DNA of 64,000 nt from Bacteroidaceae bacterium (GCA_017416805.1 JAFQBB010000032.1:95379-159378), one strand, 5' to 3'; positions 1-9,525 are shown, numbered from the stretch's first letter. Numbers and translations: made by a program. Notes: generated by a model not told the origin, from the sequence alone.

Positions 1-2
1 TC

Positions 3-173
3 CAGAGTGTGACCGAAAAGAAAGAAGACCGTATGCGTGATGCCCTTGATGAATATTACGCCTTCAAGAACGATTATCCTGAAAGCAAACATGCATCTGA
101 AGTCGAGAAGATATACAGGCGGATAAACAAAAAGGGTGGTGATGTATTGGAAGAGAAAGAGATAGAAGATTAA
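3..173 (+). CDS. bamD: Outer membrane assembly lipoprotein BamD, C-terminal fragment
   Basis: Only the last 56 codons are in the window; the gene enters from the left edge and ends at TAA 171-173. The visible part is a charged helical segment (ALDEYYAFKNDYPESKHASE) of the kind found in the last TPR-like helices of BamD/YfiO, followed by an acidic tail. BamD is a periplasmic lipoprotein of the BAM complex that inserts beta-barrel proteins in the outer membrane. The call rests on this short tail and on the gene order bamD, RNA polymerase omega, DUF4293, which is usual in Bacteroidales. The N-terminus and lipobox lie outside the window. Confidence 0.7.
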   Translation, partial: QSVTEKKEDRMRDALDEYYAFKNDYPESKHASEVEKIYRRINKKGGDVLEEKEIED

Positions 174-208
174 ATCGAGATTAACAATAAACAAAATAAA
201 GAATTTAT

Positions 209-559
209 ATGGATTACAAGAAGACGAATGCTCCTACAAACACCGTAAATCGTGATTTGATGGATTTGTGTGAAGACACAGGAAATATCTATGAGACTGT
301 GGCTATTATCGGCAAACGTGCCAATCAGATTTCTCAAGAGATAAAATCTGAACTTTCAAAGAAACTGTCAGAATTTGCTTCATACAACGATACATTGGAG
401 GAAGTATTTGAAAACCGTGAACAGATAGAGATTTCACGTTTCTATGAGAAGATGCCTAAACCTACACTGATTGCTGCGCAAGAGTATGTAGAGCATAAGG
501 TCTATTTCCGCAATCCTTCCAAGGAAAAGGAAAAACTGCAACAGAGCACCAGTCTATAA
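209..559 (+). CDS. rpoZ: DNA-directed RNA polymerase omega subunit (Bacteroidetes type)
   Basis: This 116-residue cytoplasmic protein fits the Bacteroidetes RpoZ/Rpb6-like family that helps assemble and stabilise RNA polymerase. The segment NIYETVAIIGKRANQI (about residues 26-41) matches the omega core, where a helix carrying an (A/G)KRA-type motif contacts beta-prime. The C-terminal half, with an ISRFYEKMPKPTLIAAQEY stretch, is the extension seen in Bacteroidetes. It begins 35 bases after the bamD stop and ends 6 bases before the DUF4293 gene, so the three are probably one operon. No strong Shine-Dalgarno site precedes the ATG, as is common in this phylum. Confidence 0.88.
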   Translation: MDYKKTNAPTNTVNRDLMDLCEDTGNIYETVAIIGKRANQISQEIKSELSKKLSEFASYNDTLEEVFENREQIEISRFYEKMPKPTLIAAQEYVEHKVYFRNPSKEKEKLQQSTSL

Positions 560-565
560 ACCGAT

Positions 566-1039
566 ATGGCACAGAAGTTATATCTGTTAGTTTCGGCTGT
601 GCTGATGGCTGTCGTTTCTCAAAGCGCATTGGCTGAGTTTGTAGTACAAGGCGATGGTCTCCGTTACAGCCTTTCCTGTTTGAAACTGGCAGCAGGCAAT
701 GAAACATTGAGTTATGCACCTTGGGCTTTGATGGCATTGGCCGTACTCATCATTTTGTGTTCTCTGTTCACTCTCTTTCTGGTATTCTATCAGAATTATG
801 CCCTGCAGAAACGCATGACCATCTTTACCATGCTGGTAATTTTGGGCTTTATTCTTACATACGGTGGGTTCTTCTTCTATTACCAGAGCCAATTGGAAGC
901 GGTAGCCTCTCAAATCACATGGTGGGCTGTAGCGGTTCCTGTAGTAGTGTTGATATTACAATTTATGGCCTTTCTTGCCATCCGTAAGAAAGAAGCAACC
1001 GTTCTGTTTGAGGCCTCTTCGTTCCGTTTGCGGGATTAA
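566..1039 (+). CDS. DUF4293 family integral membrane protein
   Basis: The 157-residue protein has four hydrophobic segments at about residues 5-24, 50-75, 82-104 and 117-140, with a basic end (IRKKE). This matches the DUF4293 family, four-helix inner membrane proteins of unknown function that commonly follow rpoZ in Bacteroidetes. The first segment could look like a cleavable signal (SALAEF), but the family usually keeps it as a membrane helix. It is the last gene of the bamD-rpoZ operon and is followed by a strong hairpin at 1072-1122. No catalytic motif is visible. Confidence 0.8.
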   Translation: MAQKLYLLVSAVLMAVVSQSALAEFVVQGDGLRYSLSCLKLAAGNETLSYAPWALMALAVLIILCSLFTLFLVFYQNYALQKRMTIFTMLVILGFILTYGGFFFYYQSQLEAVASQITWWAVAVPVVVLILQFMAFLAIRKKEATVLFEASSFRLRD

Positions 1040-1071
1040 TTTTCAAAGAAGAACAGAAACAATTTCGAATT

Positions 1072-1130
1072 CAAGGTTCAAAGTTCAAGGTTCAGTCCGT
1101 ACCTTTTGAACTTTGAACCTTGTTCTTTTT
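1072..1130 (+). terminator. Repeat-derived hairpin terminator after the DUF4293 gene
   Basis: A perfect 17-base inverted repeat, CAAGGTTCAAAGTTCAA at 1072-1088 and its complement at 1106-1122, surrounds a 17-base loop and is followed by a T-rich tract at 1123-1130. It lies 33 bases after the DUF4293 stop. The arm sequence belongs to a family of 'ttcaaggttcaaag' repeats that recurs near 34,400, 49,830, 52,165 and 53,345. Confidence 0.65.
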
Positions 1131-1514
1131 GAAGCCCCCCAATATTAATTTCGTAAAATATTCATACACATTGAGCAAACATAGGGGAAGAGGTTGGGAA
1201 AGTATGGGACTTTGCCAGCCTTAGGTACGGCTTGAGGTAGGCAAAAGTACGTCTTTTCCAAGGTTTCCTTATGTCATCCTGTAAATCAACAAGTTACAGA
1301 GCAAACCATTTCAGCGACATTCTTTTACATTTATCAAAACTAAGAGTCTATTCAAACGGTGTTTGAACGATGGTCGAACACCATCTAAAGATGGAAATAC
1401 GGACTATGGAAGTCTGCGTCTTGACTATGAAAGTGCAAGCATGGATTATGGAAGTTCATAATCAGACAATTGTTTGCTCATAGAATTGCCCGAACAACAC
1501 GATTCACAAATACG
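1131..1514. other. Intergenic stretch with a phased 12-base repeat
   Basis: No convincing gene lies here. Three 12-base units of the form GAYTATGRAAGT sit at 1402-1413, 1423-1434 and 1444-1455, exactly 21 bases apart. On the plus strand they fall in an open frame (1285-1461) that has no ATG near its beginning and resembles no family I know, so a coding relic is possible but unproven. Confidence 0.35.
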
Positions 1515-1571
1515 ATGTCCTGTCATAGAACGAGTTGGCTTTTTGTGCCTTTCTTTTCTATGACAGGACAT
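1515..1571 (-). terminator. Long inverted repeat downstream of the GH115 gene
   Basis: A 16-base perfect inverted repeat (ATGTCCTGTCATAGAA at 1515-1530, complement at 1556-1571) surrounds a 25-base loop. It lies 49 bases beyond the stop of the reverse-strand GH115 gene, in the position expected of a 3' hairpin. There is no clean U-tract, so it may stabilise the mRNA end rather than terminate. Confidence 0.45.
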
Positions 1572-1619
1572 ACTCTCAAAAGCGATATACAAATCCTTGG
1601 AACAACCAATGGTTTCGTC

Positions 1620-4145
1620 TTACTCTATCGGGAACAGATAGAACTTACGGTCCACATTGGGGTCAATCATCCATTGGTCAACCACAATGTGCGGGTCAAG
1701 AGCCTTAATCTTCAACGTGTGACTGCCACTCTTGAGATTGAGTTTCAACTCACGCACAGCCTGCCCACGAAGCACGTTCTGTTTCCATCCTTCAGAGCGG
1801 AATTTCTCCTTCAATGTATAAACAGTAGGTTCTGCGCCATCCACACTGACACTGAAACGGATGTCTCCGTCATCATTGGGTTGAGTAGGAATCAAGGCTA
1901 CGCGCAACACAGATTCCTCTTCTTTATCAGTGGTAAAGCTATAAGTCAACTCGCCATTCTTGGGCAAAGCCACAGCGTTCATACTGTGACCAAGCATCTG
2001 CACAACCTCTGCCCCCTCACTTGCGTGGTCATAGTCACAGGCATTGCGCACCATTGCGCCATCAAGTTTAATTGGATGCTTTTCACGCTTGGGAGCTTTT
2101 TGCAAGAAATGCTCTACCTCCTTGTCTGTGAGCAACGTAGGCAACAAAGGAGCACCATGAACCGGAAGATCGCGTGGACGCATATGCATGGCGCGATCCC
2201 ACTTCCCGTTGGCCATTGTCTTGTTGTAATACTCCGTCATGGAGCGTATATCCTGATAGGCTTTCTGACTCTTGGCTACAGCAATATAGAGATGTTCTTG
2301 ACTGGCAAACATGTCACTTCGAGTACTTCCATTAGCATACTGGCGAGCACGCTGTGCCTCCAACATTTTGGTTGCATGGGCTGCAGCAGCCAACACCGGA
2401 TACTTGATGGCTGCATAATAGGCATCCTTCAATTCGGGGCGAATATTACCTTCCTGCTCTTTCACCACCTGACAAACCTCCTCATAACGTTCCAAATAGC
2501 GGTCAAGTTCGTTGCCAAAAGCTTTCGTATTGAAGGCAGTGTTGCGTACTTGACTCAAACCACGGTCGTAAGTTGTCTTGCTGACCTCCACCTGACTCCA
2601 TCCCATAAATTCAGGACGGCGCTCTCCACAAAGGCGGAAGAACTCGTGCATGGCAGGGAAGAGTTTCTCACCCACCTCGTTACCAAACTGACGGCAGAGC
2701 CATGCCTTATAGTGGTCGTTGAGGGTCTGGCCATTGACACAATCTATGTTCCAAGCCATATCAAGGAAAAGTTCCAAATCGTAACCAGCCACTTTGGGGT
2801 CGTGTACATTCACAATCCAAATCTTTCTGACATTGTGGTCGTAAGCGGCACGCATTTCATTATAGACAAGTCCCGGTTGAGTGGTGGTCAGCCACATATA
2901 GTCGTGAGGACGCCCCCAGTAGCTCAAGTGATAATAGACACCACCGCCACCACTGCGTTTCTGTTCATCCGGGTCAGAGAGACGAGTCATGTATCCATAG
3001 TTGTCATCGCACCACATCAAGGTAACATATTCGGGCACCTTGAGTCCGCGTTCGTAAATCTCCAACACCTCCTTATAGGGCACAAACACTTGTGTCTGTT
3101 TCGACGGGTCGCCAATGTACTTCTTGAGCAGATCTTGCTGATCGTCAATCACCTGTTGCAAGGCATCAAACTTCTCCTTCATAGTCTTCACTCCCTCCAT
3201 CGAACCATCGTGAATACCACGCATACCGATGGTGAACATGTTGTTCTGTGACTTGCTGACCTCCTGCAGACGCTCAATCCAATAATTGTGCACTCCCTCC
3301 TTGTTGGTGATGTAGTTGAAACGTCCGCGCGTCTTCTCGTCCCACTCATCTACATTATTACGCAACAACGGTTCGCAATGGCTTGTACCGATAACGATGC
3401 CACAGCTGTCGGCTACAGCCTTGGCACCCTCAATCTTAAAGAAAGCGGTCGTACCCGTATGCATTCCTGGCCAAATGGCATTGGCACGCAAACGCATCAG
3501 CAATTGGAAAATCTTCTTGTAGGTCTTGGGACCTATATCACCAAATCCTCGCGGTTCATAATTACCATAACTCCATGGGCGTACAGTCCAATCTTCGTCG
3601 TTCAAGAAGATACCCCGATACTCCACCGAAGCACCTTGTGTGGTCTTGAATTCGCTATCGATAGTAAGCACCTGTTTCTTCTCCGGCACCAGGTCGCCCC
3701 ACCATATCCAAGGGCTTACACCTGCCATGCGCGAAAGTTCCAACACACCGTAAGCCGCACCCCGGCCATTGACACCGACAATGGTTATCTGGCCATTGAT
3801 GACAGCAATATGGAAAGCGTCAGTCTTCGATTTCAGTTCATCAACGGGCACACCGGCCTTGGCAAGCACCTTCGCCACGCTGCCCGAAGCCTTGTCCAAC
3901 TGTACCACACGGATGGCGGCCTGCTTCTCACCAGTCTTCACAGCCAACTTACCCGTAACGGCATCCATATCGCTGGCAAACATTTCAAGCGCAACGGTCA
4001 CCACAGGATCGGCCTTTTTCTGTACAGAATATGTTACTGGATTCTTCCCGTCATACCATTTCACACTTTCGGCCATCGCCCCACCTGCAAGTGGAAACAT
4101 TGCCGCAATTACCAACAATTTGATTAAAAAAATTCCTTTCTTCAT
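1620..4145 (-). CDS. GH115 family xylan alpha-1,2-glucuronidase, secreted
   Basis: This 841-residue protein starts with a signal peptide (charged N-terminus, hydrophobic core, AMA/ES cleavage near residue 25). An N-terminal domain runs to about residue 160, and the TIM-barrel-like catalytic region at about 165-500 carries GH115-type segments (ANAIWPGMH, MWCDDNYGYMTRLSD, SYWGRPHDYMWL). A helical region follows, and a C-terminal beta-sandwich at about 680-841 ends in VVDQWMIDPN. GH115 enzymes remove (4-O-methyl)glucuronic acid from internal and terminal xylose of glucuronoxylan, probably in the periplasm here. The gene stands alone on the reverse strand, with its own promoter at 4190-4220. The nearest glycan genes are the PUL 14 kb away, whose GH30 enzyme could share a xylan substrate; that link is inference. 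Confidence 0.9.
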   Translation of the reverse strand: MKKGIFLIKLLVIAAMFPLAGGAMAESVKWYDGKNPVTYSVQKKADPVVTVALEMFASDMDAVTGKLAVKTGEKQAAIRVVQLDKASGSVAKVLAKAGVPVDELKSKTDAFHIAVINGQITIVGVNGRGAAYGVLELSRMAGVSPWIWWGDLVPEKKQVLTIDSEFKTTQGASVEYRGIFLNDEDWTVRPWSYGNYEPRGFGDIGPKTYKKIFQLLMRLRANAIWPGMHTGTTAFFKIEGAKAVADSCGIVIGTSHCEPLLRNNVDEWDEKTRGRFNYITNKEGVHNYWIERLQEVSKSQNNMFTIGMRGIHDGSMEGVKTMKEKFDALQQVIDDQQDLLKKYIGDPSKQTQVFVPYKEVLEIYERGLKVPEYVTLMWCDDNYGYMTRLSDPDEQKRSGGGGVYYHLSYWGRPHDYMWLTTTQPGLVYNEMRAAYDHNVRKIWIVNVHDPKVAGYDLELFLDMAWNIDCVNGQTLNDHYKAWLCRQFGNEVGEKLFPAMHEFFRLCGERRPEFMGWSQVEVSKTTYDRGLSQVRNTAFNTKAFGNELDRYLERYEEVCQVVKEQEGNIRPELKDAYYAAIKYPVLAAAAHATKMLEAQRARQYANGSTRSDMFASQEHLYIAVAKSQKAYQDIRSMTEYYNKTMANGKWDRAMHMRPRDLPVHGAPLLPTLLTDKEVEHFLQKAPKREKHPIKLDGAMVRNACDYDHASEGAEVVQMLGHSMNAVALPKNGELTYSFTTDKEEESVLRVALIPTQPNDDGDIRFSVSVDGAEPTVYTLKEKFRSEGWKQNVLRGQAVRELKLNLKSGSHTLKIKALDPHIVVDQWMIDPNVDRKFYLFPIE

Positions 4146-4189
4146 GAATAATTGAGAATTTAATAAATAATATTAGTCCTTTTCAACGG

Positions 4190-4220
4190 CAAAGGTAGCG
4201 CTTTTATCCATATCATCAAA
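4190..4220 (-). promoter_or_regulatory. Bacteroidetes promoter for the GH115 gene
   Basis: On the reverse strand, TTTG (4217-4220) is followed after exactly 19 bases by TACCTTTG (4190-4197). This is a full match to the Bacteroidetes TTTG-N19/21-TAnnTTTG consensus. It lies 45 bases upstream of the ATG. Confidence 0.65.
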
Positions 4221-4400
4221 AGATAACAACAAAAATTATATAACTAATTGGGTTTTACTGGAGGTTTACTGAAAGAACCCAACTCTCTCTATTTCCGTGA
4301 CAAGTTCATTACGCCAAAAGAATATTTCTTTGAAGAAATGCATATTTACACATATAGTTTCTTAAAAATATCAAAACTTAAGGTTTTTCGACCGATGAAG

Positions 4401-4432
4401 TTCGTGTAGGCAAAGAAAAGAATGTAACTTTG
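4401..4432 (+). promoter_or_regulatory. Promoter for rsfS-ftsH-cdsA
   Basis: A -7 box TAACTTTG lies at 4425-4432, with a near -33 element TTCG at 4401-4404 (20-base spacer). It precedes the rsfS ATG by about 70 bases and is divergent from the GH115 promoter about 200 bases away. The 354-base gap between the two genes shows no other structure. Confidence 0.55.
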
Positions 4433-4499
4433 CAACCTTTTTAAGGGGTAGATTGTATCTACTATGTTGTTATACTAAAGAATAAAAACTCTGAAAAGG

Positions 4500-4859
4500 A
4501 TGAACGACACAGAAAATCTGGTTCAGAAGATTGTAGAAGGTATTCAAGAAAAGAAAGGAAAAAACATCGTGGTAGCGGACTTGACCTCCATTCATGATAC
4601 GATATGCAAGTATTTTGTCATCTGTCAGGGAAACTCGCCCTCGCAAGTCAATTCAATAGTGGATGAAGTGTGGGACTACGTGCGCGAACATGAAGGTTCA
4701 AAGCCTACTGCCATCGATGGACAGGCCAATGCGCAATGGGTGGCTATGGACTACTCGGATGTCATTGTGCATGTGTTTCTGCCCGAGGTGCGTGAGTTCT
4801 ATAACTTGGAACATCTGTGGGCTGATGCGAAATTGGAAAAAATAGCAGATTTGGATTAA
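4500..4859 (+). CDS. rsfS: Ribosomal silencing factor RsfS
   Basis: This 119-residue protein fits the RsfS/DUF143 family. The core runs ADLTSIHDTICKYFVICQGNS, then DGQANAQWVAMDYSDVIVHVF and REFYNLEHLWADA, the conserved pattern ending in YxLExLWxDA. RsfS binds ribosomal protein uL14 on the 50S subunit, blocks subunit joining and damps translation in starvation. The length equals the usual 105-130 residues. It starts a tight operon: ftsH follows after 5 bases and cdsA after a further 38. The rsfS-ftsH-cdsA order is common in Bacteroidetes. Confidence 0.93.
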   Translation: MNDTENLVQKIVEGIQEKKGKNIVVADLTSIHDTICKYFVICQGNSPSQVNSIVDEVWDYVREHEGSKPTAIDGQANAQWVAMDYSDVIVHVFLPEVREFYNLEHLWADAKLEKIADLD

Positions 4860-4864
4860 GGACT

Positions 4865-6868
4865 ATGAGCGAAGATAAGAAAAACGGTTACCAGAAAACC
4901 GAAAATGGGCGAGAACCTAAAATGCCACCAATGCCCAAATTCAGACTCAATTGGCTGTATATCATTATTATTGCAGCTTTGGCTATGTTGTGGTTCAACG
5001 GCGGAGGCGAGGGAAAGGGCAAGCAGGTGGTTTATGACCCTCAATTCAAGGAATACATAGCCAAGGGGTATGCAAACAAGGTGGTGATATATGATGATCA
5101 CACGTTGGAGATGTTTGTCAAACCTTCGTACATAAAGGAGGTGTTCGGTCCTGAAGGTCTTAAAATGGGACCTTTCCCTTATGTGACTGTGCGCTACGGT
5201 TCAGAAGAGGGGCTTGAGCAGTATCTGGAGAAGGAAAAGGCTGAAGGTCGTTTTGATGGAGCTATCGAGTATGATAAGCGACAGGATTATTTTTGGTCAA
5301 TAGTGGGTAGCTTTGCTCCATTGTTATTACTGATTTTCTTCTGGATGTTCATTATGCGCCGCATGAGTGGGGGAGGCGGCATGATGGGCTCAGGTGGAGT
5401 GTTCAGTGTTGGTAAGTCAAAAGCAAAACTCGTAGATAAGGACCAACCCAATCGTATCACTTTTAAGGATGTGGCTGGTCAGAAAGAGGCTAAACAAGAG
5501 GTGGCAGAAATCGTGGAGTTCTTGAAGAATCCTGCCAAATTCACAGACTTGGGTGGTAAGATTCCCAAAGGAGCGTTACTTGTAGGCCCTCCGGGAACCG
5601 GTAAGACATTGTTGGCAAAAGCTGTGGCTGGTGAAGCGGATGTTCCTTTCTTCTCACTTTCAGGTTCTGATTTTGTAGAAATGTTTGTGGGAGTCGGTGC
5701 CAGTCGTGTACGCGACCTGTTCCGTCAGGCAAAGGAAAAGGCTCCTTGTATCATCTTTATAGACGAGATTGATGCTGTCGGACGTGCCCGTAGTCATGGC
5801 GCCACCATGGGAGGAGGTAATGATGAACGTGAAAGTACGCTTAACCAATTGCTTACTGAGATGGATGGTTTTGGGACAAACAGTGGTGTAATCCTGTTGG
5901 CGGCAACAAACCGTGCAGATGTATTGGATAAGGCTTTGTTGCGTGCCGGACGCTTCGATCGTCAGATACATGTAGATTTGCCGGATTTGAACGAACGTAA
6001 GGAAGTCTTTGCTGTTCATTTGCGTCCTGTAAAATTGGATGATACAGTGGATGTGGACCTCTTGGCCCGTCAGACTCCGGGATTTAGTGGAGCAGACATT
6101 GCTAATGTTTGCAATGAGGCGGCTCTTATTGCTGCCCGTCACGATAAGAAGGCGGTAGGTAAGCAGGATTTCCATGATGCTATAGATAGGATTATTGGTG
6201 GATTGGAAAAGAAAACCAAGGTCATGACAAATGATGAAAAGCGTACGATAGCTTTGCATGAGGCTGGTCATGCTACACTCTCGTGGTTCCTCGAATATGC
6301 TAACCCTCTCATCAAGGTGACTATTGTACCGCGCGGACGTGCCTTGGGTGCAGCATGGTATATGCCTGAGGAACGTCAGATTACCACTAAAGAACAGATG
6401 CTGGATGAGATGTGTGCAACCTTGGGCGGACGTGCTGCCGAGGAACTCTTTGTAGGACGTATCTCTACTGGTGCCATGAATGATTTGGAACGTGTCACCA
6501 AGCAGGCATACGGTATGGTTGCCTATGCCGGTATGAGTGACCGATTGCCCAATCTTTGTTATTACAATAATAATGAGTATTCATTCCAACGTCCCTATAG
6601 CGAAAGTACTGCCCAACTTATTGACGAGGAGGTCAAACTGATGGTGAATGAGCAATATGCTCGTGCCAAACAGCTCCTTGACGAGCATCGCGAAGGACAT
6701 GCCGCTTTGGCTGACTTGCTGATGACCCGTGAAGTTATCTTTGCTGAGGATGTGGAGAAGATTTTCGGCAAACGTCCTTGGACTTCGCGTTCAGAAGAGA
6801 TTATGGCTGCCGAAGAAGCTCCGAATGAGAAAGCTGAGCGAGTGGAAGAGACTGTTACTGAATTATAA
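4865..6868 (+). CDS. ftsH: ATP-dependent zinc metalloprotease FtsH
   Basis: The 667-residue membrane-anchored AAA+ protease has one transmembrane helix at about 30-45, a periplasmic domain, and a second helix at about 148-165 followed by a glycine-rich linker. Walker A is GPPGTGKT (241-248) and Walker B is [10 protein letters not shown] (about 295-304). The second region of homology has ATNR (347-350) with arginine finger residues in RAGRFDR. The zinc site is HEAGH (465-469) with a distal Asp in the GAMNDLERV segment. FtsH degrades misfolded membrane proteins and short-lived cytosolic regulators. It lies between rsfS and cdsA. The acidic C-terminal tail is typical of Bacteroidetes homologues. 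Confidence 0.97.
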   Translation: MSEDKKNGYQKTENGREPKMPPMPKFRLNWLYIIIIAALAMLWFNGGGEGKGKQVVYDPQFKEYIAKGYANKVVIYDDHTLEMFVKPSYIKEVFGPEGLKMGPFPYVTVRYGSEEGLEQYLEKEKAEGRFDGAIEYDKRQDYFWSIVGSFAPLLLLIFFWMFIMRRMSGGGGMMGSGGVFSVGKSKAKLVDKDQPNRITFKDVAGQKEAKQEVAEIVEFLKNPAKFTDLGGKIPKGALLVGPPGTGKTLLAKAVAGEADVPFFSLSGSDFVEMFVGVGASRVRDLFRQAKEKAPCIIFIDEIDAVGRARSHGATMGGGNDERESTLNQLLTEMDGFGTNSGVILLAATNRADVLDKALLRAGRFDRQIHVDLPDLNERKEVFAVHLRPVKLDDTVDVDLLARQTPGFSGADIANVCNEAALIAARHDKKAVGKQDFHDAIDRIIGGLEKKTKVMTNDEKRTIALHEAGHATLSWFLEYANPLIKVTIVPRGRALGAAWYMPEERQITTKEQMLDEMCATLGGRAAEELFVGRISTGAMNDLERVTKQAYGMVAYAGMSDRLPNLCYYNNNEYSFQRPYSESTAQLIDEEVKLMVNEQYARAKQLLDEHREGHAALADLLMTREVIFAEDVEKIFGKRPWTSRSEEIMAAEEAPNEKAERVEETVTEL

Positions 6869-6906
6869 GGTTTAGGGTTTAAACTTTAAACATAGAATTT
6901 GAGCTT

Positions 6907-7761
6907 ATGAAATTGAATAACTTCATTACACGTACATTGACGGGCATATTATTTGTTGCCCTGTTGGTAGGAGGCATTTTGTACAATCCGCTGACTTTTG
7001 CACTCTTGTTTGCTCTTGTCGCAGGGTTGGCGGTCAACGAGTTTGCCGTGTTGATAAACAATAGCAGGCGGGCAGTCATTAATCGTAGTATCAGTGTTGT
7101 TGCCGGTGTTTACCTGTTCTTTGCGGTCTTTGGTTTCAGCAACGGAATCTCCGGGGCGGAAATTTTTGTCCCTTATCTGCTTACGCTTATTTATTTGCTG
7201 ATAGCCGAGTTATATTTGCGTCAGCCTGATCCTGTAAGTGATTGGGCTTATACTATGATGAGCCAGCTCTACGTCGCCCTGCCTTTCGCCCTGCTGAATG
7301 TGCTTTATTCCTATCCTATTGAGGTGGTTGACGGAGATTCTGTATCGGTTGCTACAAGTCCGATTCTGCCTCTGTCTCTTTTCATCTTTTTATGGGCGAG
7401 TGATTCGGGAGCTTATATGGTAGGGTCTCTTATAGGCAAGCATCGCTTGTTCGAACGTATATCTCCCAAGAAATCTTGGGAAGGTTCTATCGGTGGGGGA
7501 TTCTTGGCTGTCTTGGCTGCGTGGTGTCTTTGGTATTTCTTTCCTATCATGCCTTTATGGCAATGGATAGGTATGGCTCTTGTTGTGGTAGTGTTTGGTA
7601 CATGGGGTGATCTTGTAGAGTCGCTTATGAAGCGCCAGCTTGGCATTAAGGACTCAGGTAACATATTGCCCGGCCATGGGGGAATCCTCGACCGTTTCGA
7701 CAGTTCCATGTTGGCGATACCGGCTGTTGTCGTCTATCTCTATACCCTGTCGCTGATTTAG
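6907..7761 (+). CDS. cdsA: Phosphatidate cytidylyltransferase CdsA
   Basis: The 284-residue polytopic membrane protein has about eight hydrophobic segments and ends with the CDP-alcohol-forming signature SLMKRQLGIKDSGNILPGHG followed by GILDRFDS. It matches the CdsA pattern (S..KR....KD.....PGHGG..DR.D). The enzyme makes CDP-diacylglycerol from phosphatidic acid and CTP for phospholipid synthesis. It is the last gene of the rsfS-ftsH-cdsA run and faces the histidine kinase gene across 64 bases, in which I see no clear hairpin. Confidence 0.95.
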   Translation: MKLNNFITRTLTGILFVALLVGGILYNPLTFALLFALVAGLAVNEFAVLINNSRRAVINRSISVVAGVYLFFAVFGFSNGISGAEIFVPYLLTLIYLLIAELYLRQPDPVSDWAYTMMSQLYVALPFALLNVLYSYPIEVVDGDSVSVATSPILPLSLFIFLWASDSGAYMVGSLIGKHRLFERISPKKSWEGSIGGGFLAVLAAWCLWYFFPIMPLWQWIGMALVVVVFGTWGDLVESLMKRQLGIKDSGNILPGHGGILDRFDSSMLAIPAVVVYLYTLSLI

Positions 7762-7825
7762 AAGGGCAATAGTCTTGCTTGCATTCTCCCTGCACACTAA
7801 TCCCAACACCTTAAATCTGTTCTAA

Positions 7826-8809
7826 TCAAGAAGAAGCAGATTTGCTGAATGTCAGCATGAAGGTGGCTCCTTCTCCACGGTGGTTGTGAAGAGTCAGGTC
7901 TCCACCGTGTTGCCTCATGATTTGTCGGCTCAGGCAAAGCCCTATACCCGTGCCTCCTGTTTTGGTGGTATAGAAAGGTAGGAATATCTTTTCAACCAAA
8001 TCTTCCGGTATTCCGGCCCCATTGTCGGATATCTGTATGTATGCTTCTCCATTGGATTCCGATGCTGTTACTTCTATGCGTGCGTCTGGTTTTCCTTTTG
8101 TAGCCTCGCGCGCGTTCTTTATTATATTGGTCAATACGAGAGTCAATTGATCTATATCGGCAGTCACAGTAAGTCCGTGTCCCCATGAAAAGTGTAGCGA
8201 TGGATGAGCCAGCAGCAGTTGTAGTTGCCCAAACAGTTTTTCGATATTGATTTCTCTCTTTGTCGGAGCAGGTAGGTGGGTCAGCTGATGAAATGCATCC
8301 AGGAAATTCTTTATACTGATACATTGCTTGTGTACTACTTCCATGCCTCGTAGAGTTCGTTCGGGAGTATATTTGTCAGGGGAATTCAGCATGTCGTTTG
8401 ATAAAACTATGAGCGGTGTAATAGAGTTGCGGAGTTCATGTGTCACAATGCGCTGCATCCGTTCTTGGAAATGTTGTTTGTATTCTATGTCTGTCAATTT
8501 GTCGCGATAAGTACTGATTATGTTATTCATATCCTTGTACATGCTGTCCAATTCGGCATCTTTTGTCTCAGGATACTGTATCATATAGTCGCCATTGAGT
8601 AGCGAACGTAAGAAGTAGTTTACTTGTCCTGGTATTTGGTCGGCCTGCTTGATAAGTACTTTTATCAGCAGGTATCCTGTCAGGAGGATGAGTGGAAGGT
8701 AGAATACGATCCATCCCCGTAAGGTAAGCCATAATGCTATACCTCCCAATGGTATGAAGGCTATTGCCGGTAGGATGAACCTCAGGTGATAACGTCGGAA
8801 TTTATTCAT
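7826..8809 (-). CDS. Sensor histidine kinase
   Basis: This 327-residue protein begins with two closely spaced hydrophobic helices (about 10-29 and 30-50) with almost no periplasmic loop, so it probably senses a membrane or cytoplasmic cue. A HAMP-like linker follows. The H-box is RIVTHELRNSITPL (phosphorylated His near residue 117), the N-box NIIKNAREA, the G1 box DNGAGIPE and the G2 box GGTGIGLCLSRQ. Its ATG overlaps the stop of the upstream response regulator (ATGA at 8806-8809), so the two are translationally coupled. The partner is the Fis-type regulator at 8806-9405. The pair is divergent from an ABC transporter it may control. Confidence 0.9.
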   Translation of the reverse strand: MNKFRRYHLRFILPAIAFIPLGGIALWLTLRGWIVFYLPLILLTGYLLIKVLIKQADQIPGQVNYFLRSLLNGDYMIQYPETKDAELDSMYKDMNNIISTYRDKLTDIEYKQHFQERMQRIVTHELRNSITPLIVLSNDMLNSPDKYTPERTLRGMEVVHKQCISIKNFLDAFHQLTHLPAPTKREINIEKLFGQLQLLLAHPSLHFSWGHGLTVTADIDQLTLVLTNIIKNAREATKGKPDARIEVTASESNGEAYIQISDNGAGIPEDLVEKIFLPFYTTKTGGTGIGLCLSRQIMRQHGGDLTLHNHRGEGATFMLTFSKSASS

Positions 8810-9405
8810 ACGATAATACCGTGTTTCTTTAGTTGGTTATACAGTGTCTGCCTGTTGATGTCAAGACGCTTGGCTGCTTCGGTCAGATTTCCGTTGCATT
8901 CGTTCAGAATGTCTATGATATGTTTTTTCTTTATCTCATCGAGAGTCATTTGGCGTGTCGTATCCCGTTCCCCTTTCAATATGCCTGCTTCCTCGATTCT
9001 TTCCTTTTCTTGTTGTCGGGATGTGTTTGTTCGGATGGCTTTTAATGTCTTTTTGATAAGCTCTTCGTTATCCCAAGGTTTGGTGATAAAATCTTCGGCA
9101 CCTTCTTGAAGGGCTGTGACAGCCAAATCGATATTACCAAAAGCAGTCATCATCACCACGGCTGGTGCGTTGGTGCGTTTCTTTATATACTTCAGCCAAC
9201 AGATTCCTTCAGCTCCATCCAGTTCTGGAGAATGGAAATTCATGTCTAATAAGACTGCGTCAATTTTTCCTTCATTCAGGATAGAGGGGAATAGGGATGG
9301 GTGTGAAAGAGTGACAATAGACTCGAATTCTCCTTCAAGGGTCAATTTGAGTACATCCAATACGGCTTGATTGTCGTCTATGATGGCTAATTTATAGGGA
9401 TACAT
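8806..9405 (-). CDS. Response regulator with Fis-type HTH (RegA/ActR-like architecture)
   Basis: I start this gene at the ATG at 9405 (MYPYKLAIIDDN), giving 199 residues. An ATG further upstream would add 16 residues encoded by a simple repeat, which is unlikely to be real. The receiver domain (1-120) has the acidic pair IIDDN, phospho-acceptor D54 (AVLLDMNF), TA of MMTAFG and the conserved Lys in ITKPW. The C-terminal helices (NGNLTEAAKRLDINRQTLYN) form a Fis/NtrC-type DNA-binding domain. The sigma-54 AAA domain of NtrC proteins is absent, so it should act without ATP-dependent activation. It is followed by its kinase. Confidence 0.88.
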   Translation of the reverse strand: MYPYKLAIIDDNQAVLDVLKLTLEGEFESIVTLSHPSLFPSILNEGKIDAVLLDMNFHSPELDGAEGICWLKYIKKRTNAPAVVMMTAFGNIDLAVTALQEGAEDFITKPWDNEELIKKTLKAIRTNTSRQQEKERIEEAGILKGERDTTRQMTLDEIKKKHIIDILNECNGNLTEAAKRLDINRQTLYNQLKKHGIIV

Positions 9406-9496
9406 TTTTATGAGTTCTGAGTTTTGAGTTCTGAGTTTGGGGAGTTTGGACAATACTTGTCACCCGCAGCTCATCACTTGCAATTCTTATTTTTTG

Positions 9497-9504
9497 CAAA
9501 AATA
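9497..9504 (-). promoter_or_regulatory. -7 box for the response regulator-kinase operon
   Basis: The reverse strand reads TATTTTTG, a full TAnnTTTG match, 92 bases upstream of the regulator ATG. The palindrome at 9526-9542 lies just upstream of it. Confidence 0.5.
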
Positions 9505-9525
9505 CGAACTTCCTATTGAATGGAG

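Noticed and set aside
1470-3251. Long open frame of 593 codons on the plus strand
   Set aside because: It is antisense to the well-supported GH115 gene, has no recognisable domain and reflects codon bias of that gene.
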